Shown here: positions 23,793-32,772 of the stretch, piece after piece
How the letters are laid out: each line of letters opens with the position of its first letter
Position numbering within the stretch: the first letter of the stretch is position 1
Source: Sphingomonas citricola
GTDB taxonomy: Bacteria; Pseudomonadota; Alphaproteobacteria; Sphingomonadales; Sphingomonadaceae
Length of the DNA: 64,000 nucleotides
Direction: 5' to 3'
Assembly: GCF_019429535.1 (NCBI RefSeq)
Contig: NZ_JAHXZM010000001.1
Location: forward strand, 124,001 to 188,000
The notes under the pieces: model-generated
What the model was told of the DNA's origin: nothing
The model's input: only the letters and a program-made list of their open reading frames with translations
Databases searched by the model: none
Position numbers and translations under genes: made by a program

Positions 23793-26700
23793 CGCGCGTA
23801 CTGCGCTGGTTCTCGGTCGCGGTGGCGGCGCTCGCCGCGCTGGTCGCGATCATCGCAATGGTGCTGGACAGCGACATCGGCCACCGCTTCGTCGCCGATC
23901 GCGTCAACGCGCTCGCCCCCGCCAACGGATTGCGGTTCCACCTTGGGCGGATCGACGGTTCGCTGTACGGCGAGGCGACGCTGGTCGACTTCCGGCTGAG
24001 CGATCCCGACGGGCTCGTGCTCGCGGTGCCACGCGCACGGCTCGACTGGAACCCGTTCGCCTACGTCTCGAACCGGCTCGATATCGCCGCGCTCGATATC
24101 CCGACCGCGATGCTCGCCAAGCTGCCGCGCACGCTCGACGCCGTCAAACAGGGCCCGATCCTGCCCGATTTCGACATCGCGATCGGACGTTTGCGGGTCG
24201 CGCGGCTGGTCGTCGCGCCGCGCGTGACGGGCAAGCTACGCGAGGGTCGGGTCGAGGGTCGCGCCGATATCCGCTCGGGCCACGCGTCGGTCGATCTCGC
24301 CGCGCTGGTGCAGGGAAGCGACCGTATCACCGCGCGGATCGACGCGGTCCCCGACGCCGGACGCTTCGACCTCGACGTCCGCGCGCGTGGGGCAGCGAAC
24401 GGCGTGCTCGCGCAATGGAGCGGGTTGCATCGCGCGGTGACGCTCGATGTCGGGGGCGTCGGCGACTGGCAGCGCTGGCGCGGCACCGCGCGCGCGCAGG
24501 CGGGCGGCGCGCGCGTGCTCGACCTCGCGCTCGGCAACGACGCGGGGCGCTACACGCTGACCGGCAGCATCACGCCTGGCGGCATCACGCGCGGCAAGCT
24601 CCAGTCGCTCACCGCCCCGCGCGTCGCGGTGAACGGCAGCGCGCATCTTTCCAATCGGCGGCTCGAAGGCGCGCTGTCGCTGCGTTCCGCCGCGCTCGCC
24701 GCCGAGGCAACCGGGGTCGTCGATCTCGCGCGCAGTGGGTTCGACAATCTCCGCCTGCGTGCGCGGCTGCTCCGGCCCGAGGCGCTGTTCCGCAACATGC
24801 GCGCGCAGGACATGGAGCTGCGCGCGATCCTGACCGGGCCGTTCCGCGCCTTCGCGTTCGATTACCGCATCACCGCGCCGCGATTCTCGTTCGACAAGAC
24901 CGGGTTCGAACGGGCGCGCGCCGCGGGGCGCGGACGCTGGTCGAAGGCGCCGGTCGCGCTGCCGGTCCGTTTCACCGCCGCGCGCGTGACCGGGGTCGGA
25001 AACGTCGCGGGCGGCATCCTGCGCAACCTCGTCGTCGACGGCACGCTGCGCGTCACCGCGAAGCTGGTGACCGGCGACGATCTGCGCGTGCGGTCGGACA
25101 AATTGACCGGGCGGATCAACCTGCAGCTCGAGCTGTCGAATGGGCGCTTCGACATCGGCGTCAACGGCGCGCTCGGCCGCTTCCTGATCCCCGGGCTCGG
25201 CGTGGTCGACGTGCAATCGCGGCTGAGCGTCGTGCCGGGGCCGGGGGGGCACGGCACCCGCGTCGTCGGGCGCGGCAGCGCGCAGATGGTCAGGCTCGAC
25301 AACGCCTTCTTCCGCAGCCTCGCGGGCGGGTTGCCGCACGTCGAAACGCAACTTGAGCGTACCGCCGACGGGGTGCTCCACTTCAGCAACATCGTCCTCA
25401 CCGCGCCGCAGATCAGGCTGGCAGGCAACGGATATCGCCGCCGCGACGGCACTTTTCACTTCGAGGGCGCGGGGCGGCAGGCGAGCTACGGCGCGCTGAC
25501 ATTGGTGCTCGATGGACAGATCGAGCACCCGACGATCGATCTCGTGTTCCAGCGCCCCAACGCGGCGCTCGGTTTGACGAACGTGCGCGCGCACTTCGAT
25601 CCGACGTCGACCGGCTTCGCCTTCACCGCCGCGGGCGGCTCGCGGCTGGGGCCGTTCTCTGCTGAGGGCCAGATCCTGCTGCCCAAGGGCGGCACCGCGC
25701 GCGTCGTGATCGCGCGGCTCAATGTCAGCGGCACGCGCGCGGCAGGCGCGCTCGACATCGTACCGGACGGATTCCTCGGGCGGTTGACGGTCGCGGGCGG
25801 CGGGCTGTCGGGTACGCTCGACTTCGCGCCGCGGGGAACGATCCAGCGGATTGCGGGCGCACTCGACGCGCGCGCCGCGCGGCTGGGGACGGTCGCGGTC
25901 AGGCAGGGGCATGTCGATTTCACCACGTTGCTCGACCCCGCGGGCGCGCGGGTCGAGGCGACGGCGACCGGCAGCGGGCTGCGCCGCGGCTCGCTCAGCG
26001 TCGCGCGCTTCGCCGGCACCGCGCGGCTGAACGGCGAGACGGGCGAGGTCCGCGCCTCGATCGCGGGGTCGCGCGGCGCCGGCTTCCAGATCCAGACGGT
26101 GACGCAGATCACCGCCGACGGTTACACGGTGCAGGCGCAGGGCAAGGTCGGCAATCAGCCAATCCGGCTCGACACCCCCGCGCGGCTTCGTCGCGACGGC
26201 GACGACTGGCTGCTCGCCCCGACTGCCTTGTCGTTCGCGGGCGGCAAGGCGCAGGTGTCGGGGCGGTTCGGCGCGGTCGACACCGCCGTCGACCTCAGCG
26301 TCGATGCGATGCCCTTGTCGGTGCTCGACATCGGCTATGCCGGCCTCGGGCTCGGCGGCAACGCCTCGGGCACGCTCCATTATGCGGCACGCGGGGACGA
26401 GGCGCCGACGGGGCGCGTCAACATGACCGTCCGCGGGCTGACGCGGTCTGGGCTGCTGCAATCCTCGACCCCGATCGACCTGGGGATCGCGGGTGTGCTG
26501 ACCGCCGACAAGGCGGGGGTGCGCGCGGTGATGGCGTCGAACGGGCGCACGATCGGGCGTGCGCAGGCGCTGCTGCGTCCGCTCGGGCAGGGCGACGTGG
26601 TCGAGCGGCTGCTTGGCGCGGGGCTGTTCGCGCAATTGCGCTACAGCGGTCCCGCGGACACGTTGTGGCGGCTGACGCGGGTCGAGCTGTTCGATCTCGC

Positions 26701-27907
26701 CGGCCCGGTCGCGATCGCCGCCGACGTGTCGGGCAGCGTGCGCGCGCCGCAGATCAGGGGGCAGGTGCGCGCAACCGGCGCGCGGATCAGCAGCGCGACG
26801 ACGGGAACCGCACTCACCAACGTACAGGCGGCGGGGCGGTTCGCGGGCTCGCAGTTGCAGATCCAGACCTTCACCGCCGATGCCGGGCGGGGCGGCAGCG
26901 TGACGGGCACCGGGCGGTTCGATTTCGCGGGTGCGAAGGGCGTCGCGCTCGACCTCAGAATGCAGGCGAACCGCGCGGTGCTGATCGATCGCGACGACAT
27001 CGGCGCGACCGTAACGGGGCCGCTCACCTTCACCTCCGACGGCGCGGGCGGGCGGATCGCGGGCGACGTGCGGCTCGACGCCAGCCGTTATCGTCTGGGT
27101 CAGGCGACGGTCGCGAGCGCGCTGCCGCACCTCAATATCCGCGAGATCAACCTGCCCGGCGGGGGCGAGGCGGACGACGATGCGGGGCCAGCACCCTGGA
27201 CGCTTGCCGTACATGCGCGCGCGAAGGGTGGTCTGATTGTCAGCGGGCTGGGCCTGTCGTCCGAATGGTCGACCGACGTGAACATCGCGGGCACCCCCGA
27301 CAATCCCGCGATCACCGGCCGCGCCGACCTGGTCCGCGGCGACTACGAATTCGCGGGCCGCGAGTTCGAGCTCGAGCGCGGCGTCCTCCGCTTCGGCGGC
27401 GAAGTACCCGCCAACCCCGCGCTCGATATCGAGGCGAACGCCGATTCGACCGGCCTGCGCGCCAGCATCCGCGTCACCGGCGTCGCGCAGAAACCGGAGA
27501 TCACGTTCAGCAGCGTCCCCGCGCTGCCACAGGACGAATTGCTGTCGCGGTTGCTCTTCGGTACCTCGATCACCAACCTGTCCGCGCCGGAGGCGTTGCA
27601 GCTCGCCGCGGCGGTGGCGGCGCTGCAGGACGGCGGCAACGGCCTGAACCCGATCAATGCGGTGCGCCGCGCGGCGGGTCTCGACCGCTTGCGCATCCTG
27701 CCCGCCGATCCGCAGACCGGGCAGGGCACCTCGATCGCGGCGGGCAAGTACGTGACGCGGCGCGTTTATGCCGAGATCATCACCGACGGTCAGGGTTATT
27801 CGGCGACGCGCGTCGAATATCAGGTCACGCGCTGGCTATCGCTGCTGTCGTCGATCTCGACGCTCGGGCGGCAGAGCGGCAACGTCCGCGTGTCAAAGGA
27901 TTATTGA
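23789..27907 (+). CDS. tamB: Translocation/assembly module protein TamB (AsmA-like bridge protein)
   Basis: This 1372-aa protein has one N-terminal membrane anchor (residues 7-27), a very long repetitive beta-strand region forming the hydrophobic groove that spans the periplasm, and the conserved C-terminal TamB/DUF490 domain (GRADLVRGDYEFAGREFEL, then GTSITNLSAPEALQLAAAV). It is the inner-membrane partner of TamA. The start codon is TTG, overlapping the tamA stop by four bases, so its translation is coupled to tamA. Length and domain order are normal. Confidence 0.9.
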   Translation: MTRVLRWFSVAVAALAALVAIIAMVLDSDIGHRFVADRVNALAPANGLRFHLGRIDGSLYGEATLVDFRLSDPDGLVLAVPRARLDWNPFAYVSNRLDIAALDIPTAMLAKLPRTLDAVKQGPILPDFDIAIGRLRVARLVVAPRVTGKLREGRVEGRADIRSGHASVDLAALVQGSDRITARIDAVPDAGRFDLDVRARGAANGVLAQWSGLHRAVTLDVGGVGDWQRWRGTARAQAGGARVLDLALGNDAGRYTLTGSITPGGITRGKLQSLTAPRVAVNGSAHLSNRRLEGALSLRSAALAAEATGVVDLARSGFDNLRLRARLLRPEALFRNMRAQDMELRAILTGPFRAFAFDYRITAPRFSFDKTGFERARAAGRGRWSKAPVALPVRFTAARVTGVGNVAGGILRNLVVDGTLRVTAKLVTGDDLRVRSDKLTGRINLQLELSNGRFDIGVNGALGRFLIPGLGVVDVQSRLSVVPGPGGHGTRVVGRGSAQMVRLDNAFFRSLAGGLPHVETQLERTADGVLHFSNIVLTAPQIRLAGNGYRRRDGTFHFEGAGRQASYGALTLVLDGQIEHPTIDLVFQRPNAALGLTNVRAHFDPTSTGFAFTAAGGSRLGPFSAEGQILLPKGGTARVVIARLNVSGTRAAGALDIVPDGFLGRLTVAGGGLSGTLDFAPRGTIQRIAGALDARAARLGTVAVRQGHVDFTTLLDPAGARVEATATGSGLRRGSLSVARFAGTARLNGETGEVRASIAGSRGAGFQIQTVTQITADGYTVQAQGKVGNQPIRLDTPARLRRDGDDWLLAPTALSFAGGKAQVSGRFGAVDTAVDLSVDAMPLSVLDIGYAGLGLGGNASGTLHYAARGDEAPTGRVNMTVRGLTRSGLLQSSTPIDLGIAGVLTADKAGVRAVMASNGRTIGRAQALLRPLGQGDVVERLLGAGLFAQLRYSGPADTLWRLTRVELFDLAGPVAIAADVSGSVRAPQIRGQVRATGARISSATTGTALTNVQAAGRFAGSQLQIQTFTADAGRGGSVTGTGRFDFAGAKGVALDLRMQANRAVLIDRDDIGATVTGPLTFTSDGAGGRIAGDVRLDASRYRLGQATVASALPHLNIREINLPGGGEADDDAGPAPWTLAVHARAKGGLIVSGLGLSSEWSTDVNIAGTPDNPAITGRADLVRGDYEFAGREFELERGVLRFGGEVPANPALDIEANADSTGLRASIRVTGVAQKPEITFSSVPALPQDELLSRLLFGTSITNLSAPEALQLAAAVAALQDGGNGLNPINAVRRAAGLDRLRILPADPQTGQGTSIAAGKYVTRRVYAEIITDGQGYSATRVEYQVTRWLSLLSSISTLGRQSGNVRVSKDY

Positions 27908-27920
27908 GGCGCGAACGCTC

Positions 27921-27939
27921 CCCTCCCGGTCGGGGAGGG
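27921..27939. terminator. Hairpin between convergent tamB and the M14 peptidase gene
   Basis: CCCTCCC and GGGAGGG form a 7-bp stem with loop GGTCG, between two genes that end toward each other. There is no T-run. The form resembles the short dispersed GC hairpins common in sphingomonad intergenic DNA. Confidence 0.5.
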
Positions 27940-27950
27940 AAGCCTGTCAC

Positions 27951-29063
27951 TCACAACCCGTCGATCATCTCCGACAGGACTTCCAGGCACGATACGCCCA
28001 GCCGTTTCGACCGCTCGGGGCTCCAGCCGAACTCAGCGTCGGGGTTGGGGTCGTGGTCCTTGAACGGCATCTCCAGCGTCACCGACACCGCGCCGAACCG
28101 CTCGGCGAGCTGGTTGGTCGACATCGACAGATTGGCCTTGCCCGCGGGCGACTTGTCGTAACCGAGCTCGGTCTGGAAATCGGGCGTGTGCGCGGCGAGG
28201 CGCCGACCAAAATCGTAGAATTTGTCGCCGTGCGCGTCGGTCCACGACGGGATGCCTTCGAACCCCGCGATGAAATTCGCCGCGATCGCCTCGTCACCGT
28301 GAACGTCCATCGCGAAGGTGACACCGGTCCGGTCCATCTCGGCGAGCACGCACAACACCTCGGGACTGCGCTCGGCGCTGGGTGCGTGCCATTCGCGGTT
28401 GAGGTTCACGCCCGCGGCATTGGTGCGCAGGTGTCCGCGCCGCGTCCCGTCAGGGTTCATGTTGGGCACAACGTGGACCGTCGCTTTCGACAGCAGCGGC
28501 TGCGCCGCCTCGCTCGTCAGCCAGTCGAGCGCGCCTTCCATCCACCATTCGGTCATCGACTCGCCCGGGTGCTGGCGGCCGTAGAGCCACACCTGCTTCT
28601 CACCCGTCCCGACGCGGAAATAATCGATCGCCTGCCCGTCGAGCGTCTGGCCGAGCTCGCGGTGGGTGACACCGGGCCGCGCGGCGATGCGTGCCACCAA
28701 ATGCGCGTGCATCTCCATCGTATAGGGCGCGAAATAGGCGAACCAGGCCAGATCGCCGCCGGCATCACCGTCCCAGTCGAACTCCAGCACGCCGTCGACG
28801 TAGCGCGTGTCGATCATCCGCCACTCGATCAGGTCGGTCGACGCCCGCGTCTTGTACCCCGGCCAGCCGAACGGATAGGCCGACAGCCCGGCGTTCAGGA
28901 TGCGGAAGGTGGTGCGACCCTCGAGTCCGGCGGCGCGGAAGTAGAACCATTGGAAGAAGTCGGACTGGTGATCGCGCACGATCTCCAGGTCGACGCGGGT
29001 ATCGTGGACGGCGACAACGCGGATGTTGCCGCCGTCAAAGGCTGCATTGATCGATAAGGTCAT
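27951..29063 (-). CDS. M14-family metallocarboxypeptidase, cytosolic carboxypeptidase (CCP/AGBL)-like
   Basis: This 370-aa enzyme has an N-terminal beta-sandwich (FFQWFYFRAAG, typical of the M14D/CCP N-domain) and a zinc carboxypeptidase domain. Zinc ligands are His165 and Glu168 in QHPGES and His255 in DVHGDE; the catalytic Glu is E331 in VTLEMPFKD; NPDG (203-206) and NLNREW are conserved substrate-site motifs. Eukaryotic relatives trim glutamate from tubulin tails; bacterial substrates are unknown. No signal peptide, so it acts in the cytoplasm. Confidence 0.9.
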   Translation of the reverse strand: MTLSINAAFDGGNIRVVAVHDTRVDLEIVRDHQSDFFQWFYFRAAGLEGRTTFRILNAGLSAYPFGWPGYKTRASTDLIEWRMIDTRYVDGVLEFDWDGDAGGDLAWFAYFAPYTMEMHAHLVARIAARPGVTHRELGQTLDGQAIDYFRVGTGEKQVWLYGRQHPGESMTEWWMEGALDWLTSEAAQPLLSKATVHVVPNMNPDGTRRGHLRTNAAGVNLNREWHAPSAERSPEVLCVLAEMDRTGVTFAMDVHGDEAIAANFIAGFEGIPSWTDAHGDKFYDFGRRLAAHTPDFQTELGYDKSPAGKANLSMSTNQLAERFGAVSVTLEMPFKDHDPNPDAEFGWSPERSKRLGVSCLEVLSEMIDGL

Positions 29064-29076
29064 GCGACTTGCCTAC

Positions 29077-29679
29077 TTACTTCACCTCGATCGTGCGACC
29101 CGATTCGCCGGGGAAACCGGTGAAGAGTGCTGACGCGAGCCGCTGCGCGATCGAGGCGCTGTCCGCGGTCGGGGCGCTGGTGTCGGTCAGCGATTGCGCC
29201 TGGCCTTCCCAGATCGCGTCGGGACCCTTGCGGATGCGCACCGACAGCTCGGTCACCACGCCTTCGCCGCCGCCACCGCCACCGACCGGGAAGCCGACGC
29301 CCGCGCCGACCCCGCCACCGCTGCGCCAGCCGCCGCTACCGACGCCGCCGCCCAGCCCGATCGAGATCGGTGAACGCCGGCGCGGTAGCGATTGCGGTGC
29401 GCGCGTGAAGCCGACCGTCGCGATATATTGCGCGGTCGCGCCCGGCGCGGGATTGGTGAAGCCCTGGCGCAACAACTCGCTCTGCACTGCCGCGGCATAG
29501 GTCTTGTATTCGATGCTCGGCGACGTGGGTCCGGCCAGCGGCTCGACCGCGATCGTCCCGCGCTGCGTCACCGGGTCATAATGGAACCGCGTCGCCGACA
29601 CGGGAAAACGCTGCGGCCCCGTGGCACAGGCCGATACCATGACGGTTGCTGCGAGGGCGGCGAGGGGTAGGGCGCGCAT
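29077..29679 (-). CDS. DUF4136-like lipoprotein
   Basis: This 200-aa protein begins at ATG 29679 after GGAGTGAAGG and has a lipoprotein signal peptide with lipobox VSAC, giving acylated Cys18. The body resembles DUF4136 envelope lipoproteins: a strand-rich domain, a glycine-rich insert near residues 115-145, and a C-terminal WEGQAQS motif. It is probably anchored in the outer membrane. The M14 peptidase gene follows after 13 bases, so the two may be co-transcribed. The function of the family is unknown. Confidence 0.8.
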   Translation of the reverse strand: MRALPLAALAATVMVSACATGPQRFPVSATRFHYDPVTQRGTIAVEPLAGPTSPSIEYKTYAAAVQSELLRQGFTNPAPGATAQYIATVGFTRAPQSLPRRRSPISIGLGGGVGSGGWRSGGGVGAGVGFPVGGGGGGEGVVTELSVRIRKGPDAIWEGQAQSLTDTSAPTADSASIAQRLASALFTGFPGESGRTIEVK

Positions 29680-29862
29680 AAGGCCTTCACTCCTGGAAAG
29701 GGTCGTTTCGATATTGTAACGCCGCAACCGCGCACAGGCTCCCGACCGGTGCATCGCGGGGGATGCACGGGTGCAACAGCCGCGCGGTTGACTTCGCGGG
29801 CCGGGTTCACTAGGCGGCGCGCTTTCCTGCTTTCACTCGAACACGACCCGTAAAGGCGCACC

Positions 29863-29988
29863 ATGAAGATCCGCAACAGCTTGAAGTCGCTCAAGGACCG
29901 GCACCGCGACAACCGCGTGATCCGTCGCCGCGGCCGTACCTACGTCATCAACAAGACCAACCGCCGCTTCAAGGCACGCCAGGGCTGA
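29863..29988 (+). CDS. rpmJ: 50S ribosomal protein L36, type B (41 aa)
   Basis: The 41-aa product starts [19 protein letters not shown] and continues [20 protein letters not shown]. This is the alternative, zinc-independent type of L36 because the Cys/His zinc ligands are absent. This form is the only L36 in most alphaproteobacteria. It is a small basic protein of the large-subunit domain V region. The reading frame is too short for usual gene cut-offs. It is transcribed alone ahead of the HAD phosphatase gene, 26 bases away. Confidence 0.95.
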   Translation: MKIRNSLKSLKDRHRDNRVIRRRGRTYVINKTNRRFKARQG

Positions 29989-30014
29989 TTCGCCCCGCAG
30001 GTTGATCCAGGGTC

Positions 30015-30626
30015 ATGCCCGTCACGTCGGTGATCTTCGATGTCGGGCATGTCCTCTACGACTGGGACCCGCGCGTCCTGTACGAGCGCTTGTTCGACGA
30101 CGAACGGGCGCTCGACGTGTTCCTGCGCGACGTCGCGACACGCGAATGGCATTTCCAGCATGATGCGGGACGCCCGTTCGCCGAAACCTCGGCCGAACTG
30201 ATCGCGCAATATCCCGAGCACGCGGCGATGATCCGCGCCTGGGGACCGCGCTTTTCCGAACAGATCCCGGGTCCGATCGCGGGCATGCCGGCAATCGTCG
30301 ACGAGCTTGACGCGACCGGTGTACCGCTGTTCGCGATCACCAATTTCTCCGGCGAGTTCTTCGCACCCTTCCGTGCGCGCGAGGCGGCGATGTTCGATCG
30401 TTTCCGCGACATCGTCGTCTCGGGCGACGAGAAGCTGGTGAAGCCCGACGCCGCTATCTATCACCTTGCGCTCCGCCGGTTCGGCGTCGCGGCGGGCGAG
30501 ACGATCTTCGTCGACGACAATACCGCGAACATCGCCGGCGCGCGCGCGCTCGGCATCCGCGCGCATCATTTCCACGACGCCGCGACCTTGCGCGCCGAGC
30601 TGACCGAACTGGGGCTATTGCGCTGA
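30015..30626 (+). CDS. HAD-superfamily phosphatase (subclass IA)
   Basis: This 203-aa enzyme has HAD motif I FDVGHVLYDW with nucleophile Asp9, motif II ITNFS, motif III Lys in KLVKPDAAIYH and motif IV FVDDNTANI. The +2 position after the nucleophile is Gly instead of Asp, as in the YihX-type sugar phosphatases, which remain active. The substrate is unknown. It follows rpmJ closely and overlaps or abuts the DMT transporter gene. Confidence 0.88.
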   Translation: MPVTSVIFDVGHVLYDWDPRVLYERLFDDERALDVFLRDVATREWHFQHDAGRPFAETSAELIAQYPEHAAMIRAWGPRFSEQIPGPIAGMPAIVDELDATGVPLFAITNFSGEFFAPFRAREAAMFDRFRDIVVSGDEKLVKPDAAIYHLALRRFGVAAGETIFVDDNTANIAGARALGIRAHHFHDAATLRAELTELGLLR

Positions 30627-30658
30627 GCCAGCCCGCGGCGACGGCGGGCGCCGCGCAC

Positions 30659-31549
30659 GTGCCGCTGCGCCACCTGCTGCTCGGCCTCGCGGTCGTGATC
30701 GTGTGGGGCACGAATTTCGTCGTCATCCGCGTCGCGCTCGAGCAATTACCGCCGCTCGCCTTCGCCGCGCTGCGCTTCACGCTCGCGTTCCTGCCCGCTG
30801 CCCTGTTCATCCGGCGCCCGCGCGTGCGCTGGCGTGATCTGGCGAGTTACGGTGTCCTGATCGGGGCGGGGCAGTTCGGACTGCTGTTCATCGCGATGGA
30901 CGGTTTGATCTCGCCCGGCCTCGCGAGCCTCGTCGTCCAATCGCAGGTGTTCTTCACCATCGCGCTCGCGATGGCGCTGCGTGGCGAGCGCGTGAAGCCG
31001 GTGCAGGTGCTGGCGCTCGTCATGGCGACCGCGGGGATCGGTGTGATCGTCGCGCACGGGGGCGGGGCAGCGACGCCGCTCGGGCTCGCGCTCGTCATCG
31101 CTGCCGCGCTCAGCTGGGCGGGCGGCAATCACGTCGCGAAGGCGAGCGGGGTGACCGACATGCTCGCCTTCGTCGTCTGGTCGAGCATGTTCGCGGTGCC
31201 GCCGCTGCTGCTCGCGGCGCTGCTGCTGGAGGGATGGTACCCGATCGCGACCGCGCTGGCACACGCGACGCCCGCGACCTGGGGCGCCGTAGTGTGGCAA
31301 TCGCTCGGCAACTCGTTGTTCGGCTATGCCGCCTGGGGCTGGCTGCTGGCGCGGCATCCCGCAGCGACGATCACGCCGATGGCGATGCTGGTGCCGGTGT
31401 TCGGCATGGGCGCGAGCGCGCTGTTGCTGGGCGAGCCGCTGCCGGGGTGGAAGCTTGGGGCCGGCGCGCTCGTCCTCGGTGGGCTCGCGCTCAACATCCT
31501 GTGGCCACTCGCGGGGCGCATCGCGTGGCGGCGCGGGGCGGGAGCGTAA
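30659..31549 (+). CDS. DMT-superfamily transporter with two EamA domains
   Basis: This 296-aa inner-membrane protein has about ten transmembrane helices in two EamA repeats. Characteristic motifs are VIVWGTNFVVIRVALEQLPP in the first repeat and FGMGASALLLGEPLPGWKL in the second. DMT carriers usually export amino acids or metabolites; the substrate is unknown. The start chosen is GTG 30659; a CTG at 30623 that overlaps the HAD stop would add 12 residues. It probably forms an operon with the HAD gene. Confidence 0.88.
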   Translation: MPLRHLLLGLAVVIVWGTNFVVIRVALEQLPPLAFAALRFTLAFLPAALFIRRPRVRWRDLASYGVLIGAGQFGLLFIAMDGLISPGLASLVVQSQVFFTIALAMALRGERVKPVQVLALVMATAGIGVIVAHGGGAATPLGLALVIAAALSWAGGNHVAKASGVTDMLAFVVWSSMFAVPPLLLAALLLEGWYPIATALAHATPATWGAVVWQSLGNSLFGYAAWGWLLARHPAATITPMAMLVPVFGMGASALLLGEPLPGWKLGAGALVLGGLALNILWPLAGRIAWRRGAGA

Positions 31550-31564
31550 CGCGGCGGCGCCGAC

Positions 31565-32020
31565 TTATTCGACCGAAGTCACCTCGATCGCATCGTCGCG
31601 GCCGTTGAACGCGACCAGCTCGCCCGCCTCCGCGCCCATCAATGCGCGCGCGAGCGGGGCGGAAAAGGCGATCGTCCCCGCCGCCGGGTCGGCCTCGTCG
31701 TCGCCGACCAGTGTCACCTGGCGCTCCCGGCCGAGAAGCACGAAGGTGACGCGATTGCCGAACCCGACCGCCCCGTCGTCGCGCGGGCGCGTCTCGACCG
31801 CAGTCGCGCGCCGCGTCTGCCAGTAGCGCAGATCACGGCGCAGCTTCTTGACCGCCTCGACCTCCTCGGTCGCCGCAATCTCGGCTTCTAGTGCGGCGAT
31901 CCGTTCCTCGATCAGCGCCCGCCCGCGCGCCGTGACCAGATTGGGCCCTGGCGGCAGCGGCAGCTCGAACGTCGGCTCGAGATGTTCGTCGTCGCTCTCG
32001 CGGCGAAACGCGACGCTCAT
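31565..32020 (-). CDS. GreA/GreB-family transcription elongation factor-like protein
   Basis: This 151-aa protein has a coiled-coil N-terminal half (ARGRALIEERIAALEAEI... to about residue 75) and a C-terminal FKBP-like domain with VTLVGDDEADPAAGTIAFS and SAPLARALMGAEAGE, characteristic of Gre factors. Gre proteins enter the RNA polymerase secondary channel and stimulate cleavage of backtracked RNA. The coil is slightly short and its tip is atypical, so anti-backtracking activity is uncertain. ATGA overlap with the upstream membrane/HhH gene. Confidence 0.85.
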   Translation of the reverse strand: MSVAFRRESDDEHLEPTFELPLPPGPNLVTARGRALIEERIAALEAEIAATEEVEAVKKLRRDLRYWQTRRATAVETRPRDDGAVGFGNRVTFVLLGRERQVTLVGDDEADPAAGTIAFSAPLARALMGAEAGELVAFNGRDDAIEVTSVE

Positions 32021-32739
32021 CCGAGTTTGCCGAATTGCGCCTCGTACCCCGCGCGATCCCCTTGCGCGAGGAAACGCGCCTGCTCGCGCCAGCGGTCGCG
32101 CTCCATCCGTCCCTGGAACGCACCCAACTGCGCATCGAGGTCGGCCGCTTCCTGATCGTCGAGCCACGCGAGCTGATCGACCTGCGTGATGCCAAGCTCG
32201 CCCAGTCGCGTCGCGATCTTCGGGCCCAGCCCCTTCAATTGCGTGATCGAACCGCCACCCGGCGCCGGATCGGTACCGGCAGGGGCGGCGGCGATGTCGG
32301 CGGCCGCACTCGCGGGGGCGGCGTTGAGCGGCGCGGTGGCGGGAATCGGTTCGTCCGCCAGCGTCGGCTCCTTGGCGGCTTCGTCGCGCGGTGCCGCGGG
32401 CTCTGCGATCGCCGGCTTGATCGCGGGCTCCGCGACAGGCGTCTCGCGACGGTCGGTCGTCTGCTGTCCCTCGGGCGCCAGCGTCGAGGCGGCGGTCGAC
32501 CGCGGCGCGTCGGCGAAGGAACCGCCACCGGCATCCAACTCGCGCTCCTCGACCCCGTCGTCGCGCAGCTCCTTGATCCGCGCTTCTTCTTCCTTCTCGG
32601 CCGCGCGGCGCGCGCTCTTCAGCCGCGCGCCCTTGATCATGCCCACGATCGTCAGCAGCGCGAGCAGCGCCACCAGTCCGAGCGCGACCAGCACAAGGAG
32701 GTTATCCTGCGAGAACGGTATCATCGAATAATTGCCCAT
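32017..32739 (-). CDS. Membrane-anchored helix-hairpin-helix protein of unknown function
   Basis: This 240-aa protein has one N-terminal transmembrane helix (LLVLVALGLVALLALLTIV), a charged coiled segment (AEKEEEARIKELRDD), a ~100-residue disordered Ala/Pro linker, and a C-terminal helix-hairpin-helix domain starting ITQLKGLGPKIATRLGELG. HhH domains of this type bind nucleic acid or protein. A membrane-tethered HhH gene overlapping a Gre factor gene is unusual. I do not know its function. The context suggests a role in transcription or nucleoid anchoring, which is inference. Confidence 0.8.
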   Translation of the reverse strand: MGNYSMIPFSQDNLLVLVALGLVALLALLTIVGMIKGARLKSARRAAEKEEEARIKELRDDGVEERELDAGGGSFADAPRSTAASTLAPEGQQTTDRRETPVAEPAIKPAIAEPAAPRDEAAKEPTLADEPIPATAPLNAAPASAAADIAAAPAGTDPAPGGGSITQLKGLGPKIATRLGELGITQVDQLAWLDDQEAADLDAQLGAFQGRMERDRWREQARFLAQGDRAGYEAQFGKLG

Positions 32740-32772
32740 AAGGCGAGAACGTAGAGCGCGCGCGGAGTGTCC

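Noticed and set aside
24236..27214. 992-codon leftward open frame
   Set aside because: It is fully antisense to tamB and has the repetitive RDRR-type composition of a GC-driven shadow frame.
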